Below, piece by piece: positions 53,401 through 62,800 of a stretch of 64,000 bases of DNA (the first letter of the stretch is position 1; each line of letters opens with the position of its first letter). The notes under the pieces were generated by a model that worked only from the letters and a program-made list of their open reading frames with translations, was not told the DNA's origin and did no database searches. The translations under genes and the position numbers were made by a program. The DNA comes from Pterois miles (taxonomy: Eukaryota; Chordata; Actinopteri; Perciformes; Scorpaenidae): positions 1,137,501-1,201,500 of the forward strand of contig CAMQGK010000154.1 of assembly GCA_947000775.1 (NCBI GenBank), read 5' to 3'.

Positions 53401-56035
53401 CTATCCTCCCCTATCCTCCCCTGTCCTCCCTATCCTCCCTATCCTCCCCTGTCCTCCCTATCCTCCCCTATCCTCCCCTGTCCTCCCTGTCCTCCCCTGT
53501 CCTCCCCTGTCCTCCCCTATCCTCCCTGTCCTCCCCTGTCCTCCCTGTCCTCCCCTGTCCTCCCCTGTCCTCCCTGTCCTCCCTGTTCTCCCCTATCCTC
53601 CCCTATCCTCCCTGTCCTCCCCTGTCCTCCCCTGTCCTCCCTGTCCTCCCCTGTCCTCCCTGTCCTCCCTATCCTCCCCTGTCCTCCCCTATCCTCCCTG
53701 TCCTCCCTGTCCTCCCCTGTCCTCCCTATCCTCCCTATCCTCCCTGTCCTCCCCTGTCCTCCCTGTCCTCCCCTATCCTCCCTGTCCTCCCTGTTCTCCC
53801 CTATCCTCCCCTATCCTCCCTGTCCTCCCCTGTCCTCCCCTGTCCTCCCCTATCCTCCCTGTCCTCCCTATCCTCCCTGTCCTCCCCTGTCCTCCCCTAT
53901 CCTCCCTGTCCTCCCCTGTCCTCCCTGTCCTCCCCTGTCCTCCCTGTTCTCCCCTATCCTCCCTGTCCTCCCCTATCCTCCCTGTCCTCCCTGTCCTCCC
54001 CTATCCTCCCTGTCCTCCCTATCCTCCCCTGTCCTCCCTGTCCTCCCCTGTCCTCCCTGTCCTCCCTATCCTCCCCTGTCCTCCCTATCCTCCCCTGTCC
54101 TCCCTGTCCTCCCCTATCCTCCCTGTCCTCCCTATCCTCCCCTGTCCTCCCTGTCCTCCCCTGTCCTCCCCGTCCTCCCCTGTCCTCCCTGTCTTCCCCT
54201 GTCCTCCCCTGTCCTCCCTGTCCTCCCTGTCTTCCCCTGTCCTCCCCTGTCCTCCCTATCCTCCCTATCCTCCCCTGTCCTCCCTGTCCTCCCCTGTCCC
54301 CCCTATCCTCCCTGTCCTCCCTATCCTCCCCTATCCTCCCTGTCCTCCCTATCCTCCCCTGTCCTCCCCTGTCCTCCCTATCCTCCCTATCCTCCCCTAT
54401 CCTCCCCGTCCTCCCTGTTCTCCCCTATCCTCCCCGTTCTCCCCTATCCTCCCCTGTCCTCCCCTGTCCTCCCTATCCTCCTCCCCGTTCTCCCCTATCC
54501 TCCCCTGTCCTCCCCTGTCCTCCCTATCCTCCCTATCCTCCCCTATCCTCCCCGTCCTCCCTGTTCTCCCCTATCCTCCCCTGTCCTCCCTATCCTCCCC
54601 TGTCCTCCCTGTCCTCCCCTGTCCTCCCTATCCTCCCCTGTCCTCCCTATCCTCCCCTGTCCTCCCCTATCCTCCCCTGTCCTCCCTGTCCTCCCCTGTC
54701 CTCCCTGTCCTCCCCTGTCCTCCCCGTCCTCCCTATCCTCCCCTATCCTCCCCCGTCCTCCCTGTTCTCCCCTGTCCTCCCTATCCTCCCCTGTCCTCCC
54801 TATCCTCCCCTATCCTCCCTATCCTCCCCTATCCTCCCCGTCCTCCCTGTTCTCCCCTATCCTCCCCTATCCTCCCCTATCCTCCCCTGTCCTCCCTGTC
54901 CTCCCTGTCCTCCCTATCCTCCCTTATCCTCCCCTGTCCTCCCTGTCCTCCCCTGTCCTCCCCTGTCACCTCTCTTCTCTCCTCCTCCTCTCAGGGCCAT
55001 CCTGAAGGAGCTGGGGCTGCAGGGGAAAGTGTCAACCTACCAGATGGCAAAGAAATGGGACAATCTGAAGAGGAGATACAAGGTTAGCTCAGACTGTGGT
55101 CATTCTCTGTCAAACCAGCATGTTGGTTCGTCCCTCTATACGGTCTGACTTCCTGTCTGTCTCTCAGCTCCAGGCCCAGTGGTTCCTACTTTAAAATACT
55201 GACTTGTAGTTCCATCAGTGATCCTCCAACAGCTGCTGCTCCCTGTTGTTGAATCAAACCAACAGGAAGAAATAGTGACTGGTAGGACTATTTTCTCTGC
55301 CTCTCCTCCCTTCCTCCTCTCTCGACCTCCTCCCTTCCTCCTCTCTCGACCTCCTCCCTTGTTCTCTCTCGACCTCCTCCCTTGTTCTCTCTCGACCTCC
55401 TCCCTTCCTCCTCTCTCGACCTCCTCCCTTCCTCCTCTCTCGACCTCCTCCCTTCCTCCTCTCTCGACCTCCCCCTCCCCTCCTCTCTGTAGGATCTGAA
55501 GTATCCTCCTGTTGGGATGGAGAGCGTAGCAGACAGCACCTCCTCCTGGCCGTGGTTTCACCTGATGAATGAAGCCATGGAGGGCCGGCTGACGAGCAGC
55601 GCCCCCCTCCTCACCCCCGTCACCCAGGACGACGAGCAGCACCCCGACCCCGCCCCCAGACACAGGTCCAGGCCCGCTCCCGCCCCCTCCTCCTCCTCAG
55701 ACTACGGACAGGAGGCGTTCGGCGATGCCGACGAGCAGAACCGGAGCGGCTCGGAGGCGTGCGATGGGGCGCTGGGAGGACTGGAGAGGGAGTGGGAGGT
55801 GGTGGAGAGGGAGAGGGCGGTGCTGGAGCGAGAGAGGGAGATGGTGGAGAGAGACAGGGCGGCGGTGGAGAGAGAGAGGGCGGCGGTGCAGGCAGAGAGG
55901 CTGTGGCTGGAGAGGGAGAGGGCGGCGGTGGAGCGGGACAGAGCCATGGTGGAGCAGGAGAGGGCCACGCTGGACCAGAGGGCCTTGATGCTGAACTCTG
56001 TAGGACACTCGGGACACCTCAACGCCCTCATGTAG
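35488..56035 (+). CDS. Gene B: four-module Myb/SANT-like (trihelix-type) DNA-binding protein, 13 coding exons, 764 aa
   Basis: Exons: 35488-35548, 42604-42697, 43017-43104, 44110-44446, 44563-44656, 45566-45653, 45941-46247, 47726-47819, 48204-48291, 50115-50433, 50742-50835, 54995-55082, 55493-56035. All junctions are GT/AG and the sum is 2,295 nt in frame. Four cassettes of 94-nt exon, 88-nt exon and linker exon each encode one module at residues 21-113, 194-286, 357-450 and 524-617. Each has a first helix near LRAANE(S/A)LFTGR, a Trp at the exon junction, a GLxGKxTxDQxAKKWDNL helix, and a third helix (SSWPWFxxMxxAMxGR). Each cassette follows (S/T)YK. Residues 309-316 (PKKRARRS) look like a nuclear localisation signal. 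Residues 681-750 are nine near-perfect heptads (VERERAV type), a likely oligomerisation coil. By family it is probably a nuclear DNA-binding regulator with multivalent binding; no named gene is recognised. Introns 1 and 11 are mostly tandem arrays. Confidence 0.88.
35590..35705 (+). repeat. 32-bp tandem repeat at the start of gene B intron 1
   Basis: Three to four copies of a unit with CCTGTTGTCTCAGTGTCTTA and TTCTCCCAGTGT. It may be an ancestor or relative of the 17-bp array that follows. Confidence 0.8.
39326..39666 (+). mobile_element. tRNA-derived SINE copy 2, inside the 17-bp array
   Basis: Complete copy: head GCTGCAGTAGCTCAGTCTGT, box B GGTTCAAGTCC, body and GGGACTAATAAAGGAATATC tail with (TTC)n. 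Array units continue on both sides. Confidence 0.93.
41028..41362 (+). mobile_element. tRNA-derived SINE copy 3, inside the 17-bp array
   Basis: Complete copy very similar to copy 2, with GGGCGGCAGTAGCTCAGTCT head and a (TTC)n tail. It carries a small deletion in the tail (CCCCCGGGACTAATAAAGG). Confidence 0.93.
42745..42830 (+). repeat. Teleost dispersed repeat fragment
   Basis: TACTGTACTTAAGTACAAAT and CTGAGGTACTT match the common fish repeat also seen at 26965-27065. Confidence 0.5.
43328..43650 (+). repeat. Dispersed ~330-bp repeat, uninterrupted copy
   Basis: Matches 30713-30950 plus 31286-31385. It lies in gene B intron 3. Confidence 0.85.
43765..43850 (-). mobile_element. L2/CR1-like LINE tail (antisense)
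   Basis: (AGATA)n followed by TTCCCTTATTAGTCCCACAG and TGGGGAAATTCAC, the reverse complement of the LINE tail. A short piece (GGGGAAATTCACAA) is duplicated. Confidence 0.7.
44563..46247 (+). other. Gene B cassette 2 (exons 5-7)
   Basis: Encodes MIKLRAANEALFTGRKHSA, LGLQGKLTTDQLAKKWDNL and SSWPWFYRMNDAMEGRFAG. The linker has an acidic run (VEDEDEDCEP) directly before the basic PKKRARRSRGG stretch. The donor is TATAAAT|GTGAGA, so the first residue of the next module becomes Leu rather than Met. Confidence 0.82.
45106..45516 (-). mobile_element. Pogo/Tigger-like DNA transposon remnant
   Basis: Terminal inverted repeats: TTCGCACTATAAGGCGCACT at the left and AGTGCGCCTTATAGTGC at the right, flanked by TA on both sides (45104-45105, 45517-45518). 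On the minus strand the interior codes for a DDE-type fragment with TKELQPLDIGVDRSF and LRAAWERWMTEGQHTFI, the well-known C-terminal part of pogo/Tigger transposases. A stop lies before TKEL and most of the transposase is gone. It sits in gene B intron 5. Confidence 0.8.
46248..47725. other. Gene B intron 7, mostly unremarkable
   Basis: Mixed sequence. It contains a 45-bp segment at 46771-46815 that is repeated exactly at 56877-56921. No exon or RNA gene seen. Confidence 0.5.
46771..46815 (+). repeat. 45-bp exact duplicate of 56877-56921
   Basis: Starts ACTGACATTTATGTTAAATG and ends CCCCGATGGAGCTG. The match is exact over 45 bases, and flanking sequence differs on both sides. Confidence 0.85.
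48718..49700. mobile_element. hAT-like non-autonomous element with 8-bp target duplication
   Basis: The element spans 48726-49692. Left end TAGGGGGGTCAGACTGATCC, right end CTTGAGTTTGACACGTG, imperfect inverted repeats of the common fish CAGGGGTGTCAAACTCA family. It is flanked by GTATAGAC (48718-48725) and GTATAGAT (49693-49700), an 8-bp duplication with one change, as hAT elements make. No transposase frame. Confidence 0.7.
49703..49800 (+). repeat. Dispersed teleost repeat (plus copy)
   Basis: TTAAAGGTGCGTTGTGTAGG and CATCTAGTGGTGAGTTTGTA. It matches the antisense copy at 10600-10705. Confidence 0.5.
50836..51525. other. First part of gene B intron 11, nothing seen
   Basis: Mixed sequence with no recognised element before the pyrimidine arrays begin. 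Confidence 0.5.
51526..51710 (+). repeat. CTCCTC-type pyrimidine tract
   Basis: An almost uninterrupted C/T tract with scattered A, in gene B intron 11. Confidence 0.85.
51795..54970 (+). repeat. 9/10-bp (CCTCCCTGT/CCTCCCCTAT)n array, 3.2 kb
   Basis: A shifting mix of CCTCCCCTGT, CCTCCCTGT, CCTCCCTAT and CCTCCCCTAT units, with blocks of higher-order repetition. It contains no stops in plus frames, giving false frames of over 1,000 codons. It ends 25 bp before the CTCAG acceptor of gene B exon 12. Confidence 0.97.
55295..55485 (+). repeat. 23-24-bp pyrimidine tandem repeat before exon 13
   Basis: Eight or so units of CTCTCGACCTCCTCCCTTCC type, with a TTGTTCTCTCTCGACC variant. It leads directly into the CTCTCTGTAG acceptor at 55492. 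Confidence 0.92.
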
Positions 56036-56222
56036 TCCAGCTGGGGACGTAGACCGTCCCTATAGACACTTCCTGGTCTGGGGTGGAGGCCTGGACTTTT
56101 TTAACTTCACTGACAGACCACAGAGGTAATGGAGACCTGGTTGGTCCTCCTCACAGAGCTGGTCCTGGAGATGTACACCACCTGTGGATGTAGACCATTT
56201 CAACGGGAGGGCTGCACACTTC

Positions 56223-56228
56223 ATTAAA
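56223..56228 (+). terminator. Likely poly(A) signal of gene B
   Basis: ATTAAA about 190 bp after the stop codon, followed by T- and GT-rich sequence. Confidence 0.5.
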
Positions 56229-56544
56229 TCTCTTTCATCGACGTTCTTTAAGGTGTGATTTTCATTTTTAGGCCAATACCTACAACTTACAACTCTTACA
56301 CATTCTTATTATCAATATATAGTAGAGCTGTCATAATGAGGTTCATAATGAACCTTAAAGGGAGATCAGTCAGTTAGTGGGCTAATATGCTGCTGTATGG
56401 AAATGTATGTCTATATTTATATATTATTGTAAATCAATAACAACACTAATCAATACCAGATATAGTCCAGAAACCGTCCCAGGTTCTGACTTTAGCATCA
56501 ACAATCTGCTCCAATCAGAACATGGCAAACTGCAGCCCAACAGG

Positions 56545-56548
56545 CAAC

Positions 56549-56580
<32 letters not shown>

Positions 56581-56640
56581 GCTGACCTGCTTGGTACTGA
56601 TGGATCCATCAGGTTCTCTAGTTTCAGATGAGACCAGGAT

Positions 56641-56671
<31 letters not shown>

Positions 56672-56755
56672 GCTGACCTGGTTGGTACTGATGGATCCAT
56701 CAGGTTCTCTAGTTTCAGATGAGACCAGGATGTAGTAGTAGTAGTAGTAGTAGAC
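56545..56755 (+). repeat. (TAG)n blocks in a ~90-bp tandem unit
   Basis: Three (TAG)n runs separated by repeated GGTACTGATGGATCCATCAG and CTAGTTTCAGATGAGACC segments. Confidence 0.9.
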
Positions 56756-56876
56756 CAGGATCTTCTCTCCAGCTTTGAAACTGAGCTGCAACCTAAAAAA
56801 AAAAAAAAAAAATCACAAGTGTTAAAGAAATTGTGTCGTTGAACAGTTGAGTTATTATGTTAACTTGCTGTTTATT

Positions 56877-56921
56877 ACTGACATTTATGTTAAATGCATT
56901 CAGACGGCCCCGATGGAGCTG
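56877..56921 (+). repeat. 45-bp exact duplicate of 46771-46815, at the satellite edge
   Basis: The exact 45-bp match ends where the 25-bp satellite begins. Confidence 0.85.
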
Positions 56922-59805
56922 TACTATGACTTTTTTCGACATACAATGCTATGACTTTTTTTGACATACAATACTGACTATTTCAACATACAATACTTTG
57001 ACTTTTTTCGACATACAATGCTATGACTTTTTTTGACATACAATACTGACTATTTCAACATACAATACTATGACTTTTTTATTGACATGCTATACCATGA
57101 CTTTTTTTGACATACTATGTTATGACTTTTTCAAAATACTATATTATGACTTTTTTCGACATACTATACTATGACTTTTATCGATGTACAATACTGACTT
57201 TTTTCGACGTACAATACTGACTTTTTTCGACATACTATACTATGACTATTTACGATATACTATGCTATGACTTTTTTTGACGTACAATACCATGACTTTT
57301 TTCGACATACTATACTATGACTTTTTTTGACGTACGATACTGACTTTTTTCAGCATATTATACCATAACTTTTTTCATGACTTTTTTCGAAATACAATAC
57401 TGACTTTTTTCGACATACAATACTATAACTTATTTCGAAATGCTACACTAAGACTTTTTTCAACATAGTATACTATGACTTTTTTCACAACTTTTTTCGA
57501 AACGCAATACTATGACTTTTTTCGACATACTATACTATGACTTTTTTCATAACTTTTTTCGAAACGCAATACTATGACTTTTTTCGACATACAATACTAT
57601 CACTTATTTCGACATACTATACTATGACTTTTTTCGACATACAATACTATGACTTATCGATGTACAATACTGACTTTTTTCGACAAACTTAACTATGACC
57701 TTTTCGACATACTATATTATGACTTTTTTGACGTACTATACTATGACTTTTTACGATATACTATACCATGACTTTTTTTCACATACTATGTTATGACTTT
57801 TTCGACATACTATATTATGACCTTTTTCGAAATACTATATTATGACTTTTATCGACGTACAATACTGACTTTTTTCGACAAACTTAACTATGACTTTTTT
57901 TTGACATACTATAGTATGACTTTTTTTGACGTACGATACTGACTTTTTTCGACATACTATACTATGACTTTTTGACGTACGATACTGACTTTTTTCGACA
58001 AACTATACTATGACTTTTTTGACATACAATTATGACTTTTTTCGACGTACAATACTATGACTTTTTCGACATACTATACTGACGATTTCGACATAGTATA
58101 CTGACTATTTCGACAAACAATACTTTGACTATTTTGACATACAATACTAGGACTTTTTTCGACATACAATACTATCACTTATTTCGACATACGATACTAT
58201 GACTTTTTTCGACATACTATACTATGACTTTTTTCGACATACTATACTATGACTTTTTTCGACATACTATACTATGACTTTTTTCGACAAACTATACTAT
58301 GAATTTTTTCGACATACTATACTATGACTTTTTTCGACATACTATACTATGACTTTTTTCGACATACTATACTATGACTTTTTTCGACATACTATACTAT
58401 GACTTTTTTCGACAAACTATACTATGAATTTTTTTCGACATACTATACTATGACTTTTTTCGACATACTATACTATGACTTTTTTCGACATACTATACTA
58501 TGACTTTTCGACATACTATACTGACGATTTCGACACAGTATACTGACCATTTCGACACACAATACTTTAACTATTTTGACATACAATACTATGACTTTTT
58601 TCGACATACTATACTATGACTTTTTTCATGACTTTTTTCGACATACTATACTATAACTTTTTTCGACATACTATACTGTGACTTTTCGACAAACTATACT
58701 ATGACTTTTTTCGACATACTATACTATGACTTTTTTCGACATACTATACTGTGATGTTTTTCGACATACTATACTGTGACTTTTCGACAAACTATACTAT
58801 GACTTTTTTCGACATACTATACTGTGACTTTTCGACAAACTATACTATGACTTTTTTCGACATACTATACGATGACTTTTTTCATTACTTTTTTTCAACA
58901 TACTATACTGACTATTTCGACATACTATACTGACTATTTCGACATACAATACTATGACTTTTTTTCGACATACTATACTATGACTTTTTTCATGACTTTT
59001 TTCGACATACAATACTATAACTTTTTTCGACATACTATACTGTGACTTTTCGACAAACTATACTATGACTTTTTTCTACATACAATACTATGACTTTTTT
59101 CGACATACTATACTATGACTTTTCAACATACTATACTGACTTTTCGACATACTATAGTATGACTTTTCGACAAACTATACTGACGATTTCGACATAATAT
59201 ACTGACTATTTCGACACACAATACTTTGACTATTTTGACATACAATACTATGACTTTTTTCGACATACAATACTATAACTTTTTTCGACATACTATACTA
59301 TGACTTTTTTCATGACTTTTTTCGAAATGCAATACTATGACTTTTTTCGACATACAATACTATCACTTATTTCGACAGACAATACTATGACTTTTTTCGA
59401 CATACAATACTGACTTTTTTCGACAAACTATACTATGACTTTTTCAACATACAATACTATGACGTTTTTCGATATACTATACTATGACTTATTTCGACAG
59501 ACAATACTATGACTTTTTTCGACATACAATACTGACTTTTTTTTCGACAAACTATACTATGACTTTTTCAACATACAATACTATGACGTTTTTCGATATA
59601 CTATACTATGACTACTGTCGACATACTATATTATGATTTTTTTCAACATACTATACTGACTATTTCGACATACAATACTATAACTTTTTTCGACATACTA
59701 TACTGTGACTTTTTCGACATACTATACTACGGCTGTTTTCGACATACAATACTATGACTTTTTCCGACATATAATACTGGCTCTATTCGACATACTATAC
59801 TATAG
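56922..59805 (+). repeat. ~25-bp satellite, forward arm
   Basis: Unit TATGACTTTTTTCGACATAC plus TATAC, with frequent single-base changes and shortened units. About 2.9 kb in this orientation. Short Tyr/Phe/Asp-rich frames here are by-products. Confidence 0.97.
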
Positions 59806-62800
59806 CATGTCGAAAAAAGTCATAGTATAGTATGTCGAAAAAAGTCATAGTATAGTATGTCGAAAAAAGTCATAGTATAGTATCTCAAAAAAAAGTCATA
59901 GTATTGTATGTCGAAAAAAGTCATAGTATAGTATGTCGAAAAAAGTCATAGTATCGTATGTCGAAAAAAGTCATCGTATAGTATGTCAAAAAAATTCATA
60001 CTATAGTATATCGAAAAATGTCATATTATAGTATGTCGAAAAATGTCATATTATAGTATGTCGAAAAAAGTCACTTAAAAAGTCATAGTATAGCATGTCA
60101 AAAAAAGTCATAGTATCGTCTGTCGAAAAAAGTCATAGTATAGCATGTCGAAAAAAGTCATAGTATAGTATTTCGAAAAAAGTCATGTAAAAAGTCCATA
60201 GTATAGTATGTCAAAAAAGTCATAGTATGGTATGTCGAAAAAACTCATAGTATTATATGTCGAAAAAAGTCACAGTATAGTATTTCGAAAAAAGTCATGT
60301 AAAAAGTCCATAGTATAGTATGTCAAAAAAGTCATAGTATCGTATGTCGAAAAAAGTCACAGTATAATATGTCAAAAAAAGTCATATTATAGTATGTCGA
60401 AAAAAGTACACGTAAAAAGTCATAGTATAGTATGTCAAAAAAAGAAAAAAGTCATAGTAGAGTATGTCGAAAAAAGTCATAGTATAGCATGTCAAAAAAG
60501 TCACAGTATAGCATGTCGAAAAAAGTCATAGTATAGTATTTCGAAAAAAGTCATAGTATAGTATGTCGAAAAAAGTCAGTATAGTATCTCAAAAAAAGTC
60601 ATAGTATTGTATGTTGAAAAAAGTCACGTAAAAAGTTATAATATAGTATGTCAAAAAAGTCATAGTATAGTATGTCAAAAAAAAAGTCATAGTGTAGTAT
60701 CTTGGAAAAAGTCATGGTATAGTATGTCAAAAAAAGTCATATAGTAAGTAGAAAAAAGTCACAGTATAGTATGTCGAAAAAAAGTCATAGTATAGTATGT
60801 CCAAAAAAGTCATATTATAGTATGTTGAAAAAAGTCATGAAAAAAAGTCATCGTATGTCGAAAAAAGTCAAAGTATAGTATGTCGAAAAAAGTCATGAAA
60901 AAAGTCATAGTGTAGTATGTCACAAAAAGTCATCGTATTGTATGTGAAAAAGTCATATTATAGTATGTCGAAAAAAGTCATAGTAGTGTATGTCAAAAAA
61001 AAGTCATATTATAGTATGTTTTAAAAAGTACAATGAAAAAAGTCATAGTATGGCATGTGGATAAAAGACATAGTATAGTATGTCGAAAAAAAGTCATAGT
61101 ATAGTATGTCGAAAAAAGTCATGGTACAGTATGTCGAAAAAAGCCATCGTATAGTATGTCAAAAAAGTCATAGTATAGTATGTCGAAAAAAAGTCAAAGT
61201 ATAGTATGTCAAAAAAGTCATAGTATAGTATGTCGAAAAAAGTCATAGTATACTATGTCGAAAAAGTCATAGTATAGTATGTCGAAAAAAGTAATAGTAT
61301 TGTATGTTGAAAAAAATCAGTATAGTATGTCGAAAAAAGTCATAGTATAGTATGTTGAAAAAAGTCCTGAAAAAAGTCAGTATGTCGAAAAAAGTCAAAG
61401 TATAGTATGTCGAAAAAAGTCATGGAAAAAGTCATAGTGTAGTATGTCGACAATACTCAGTATAGTGTGTCGAAAAAAATTCATAGTGTAGTATGTCGAA
61501 AAAAGTCATCGTATTGTATGTGAAAAAAACTCATAGTATTGTATGTCGAAAAAAGTCATAGTATTGTATGTCGAAAAAAGTCATAGTATAGTATCTTGAA
61601 AAAGGTCATAGTATAGTATGTATAAAAAATTACAGGAATTTATGTAAAAAAAGTCATAGTATAGTATGTCGAAAAAAAGTCATGGTATTGTATGTTTAAA
61701 AAAGTCATATTATTGTATGTCAAAAAAAGTCATAGTATAGTATCTCGAAAAAAAGTCATAGTGTGGTATGTCGAAAAAAAAGTCAAAAAAAGTCAGTATT
61801 GTATGTCGAAAAAAGTCATATTATTGTATGTCAAAAAAAGTTATATTATAGTATATCGAAAAAAGTCATCGTATTGTATCTCGAAAAAAGTCATAGTATA
61901 GTATGTTGAAAAAAGTCATAGTATTGTATGTCGAAAAAAGTCATAGTATAGTATGTTGAAAAAAGTCATAGTATGGTATGTCGACAAAAGTCATAGTATT
62001 GTATGTCGAAAAAAAGTCACATTATTGTATGTCGAAAAAAGTCACAGTATAGTATGTCAAAAAAATTCATACTATAGTATATCGAAAAATGTCATATTAT
62101 AGTATGTCGAAAAAAGTCATGGTATAGTATGTCGAAAAAAGTCACGTAAAAAGTTATAGTATAGTATGTCAAAAAATGTCATATTATAGTATGTCGAAAA
62201 AAGTCATGGTATAGTATGTCGAAAAAAGTCACGTAAAAAGTCATAGTATAGTATGTCAAAAAAAGTCATAGTATAGTATGTCGAAAAAAGTCATAGTATC
62301 GTATGTCGAAAAAAAGTCATAGTATAGCATGTCAAAAAAAGTCATAGTATAGTATGTCGAAAAAAAGTCATAGTATCGTATGTTGAAAAAAGTCATAGTA
62401 TAGTATTTCGAAAAAAGTCATGTAAAAAGTCATAGTATAGTATGTCAAAAAAAGTCATAGTATGGTATGTCGAAAAAAGTCATATCATAGTGTGTTGAAA
62501 AAAGTCATAGTATAGTATGTCGAAAACATTCATAGTATAGTATGTTGAAAAAAAGTCATGTTATATTATGTCGAAAAAAGTTATAGTATAGTATGTCAAA
62601 AAAGTCATAGTATAGTATGTCGAAAAAAGTCATGTTGTAGTATGTCGAAAAAAGGTTATAGTATAGTATGTCAAAAAAGTCATAGTATAGTATGTCGAAA
62701 AAAGTCATATTATAGTATGTCGAAAAAAGTTATAGTATAGTATGTCGAAAAAAGTTATAGTATAGTATCTTGAAAAAAGTCATAGTATCGTATGTCGAAA

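Larger units (their letters stand above)
50742..56035 (+). other. Gene B cassette 4 plus C-terminal coil (exons 11-13)
   Basis: Encodes QDTRRMIKLRAANESLFTGR, LGLQGKVSTYQMAKKWDNL and SSWPWFHLMNEAMEGRL. The 3.2-kb pyrimidine array separates its two helix exons. The last exon continues into the heptad coil and ends HLNALM at a TAG. Confidence 0.82.

Noticed and set aside
51750..55148. Two overlapping frames of over 1,000 codons (SSPVLPCPP type)
   Set aside because: Pyrimidine-rich array DNA cannot encode stops in these frames. Only the last part (gene B exon 12) is real coding sequence.
58751..62740. Short Tyr/Phe/Asp and Ser/Lys/Val frames in the satellite
   Set aside because: They follow the 25-bp unit and change with every indel; no gene signal.
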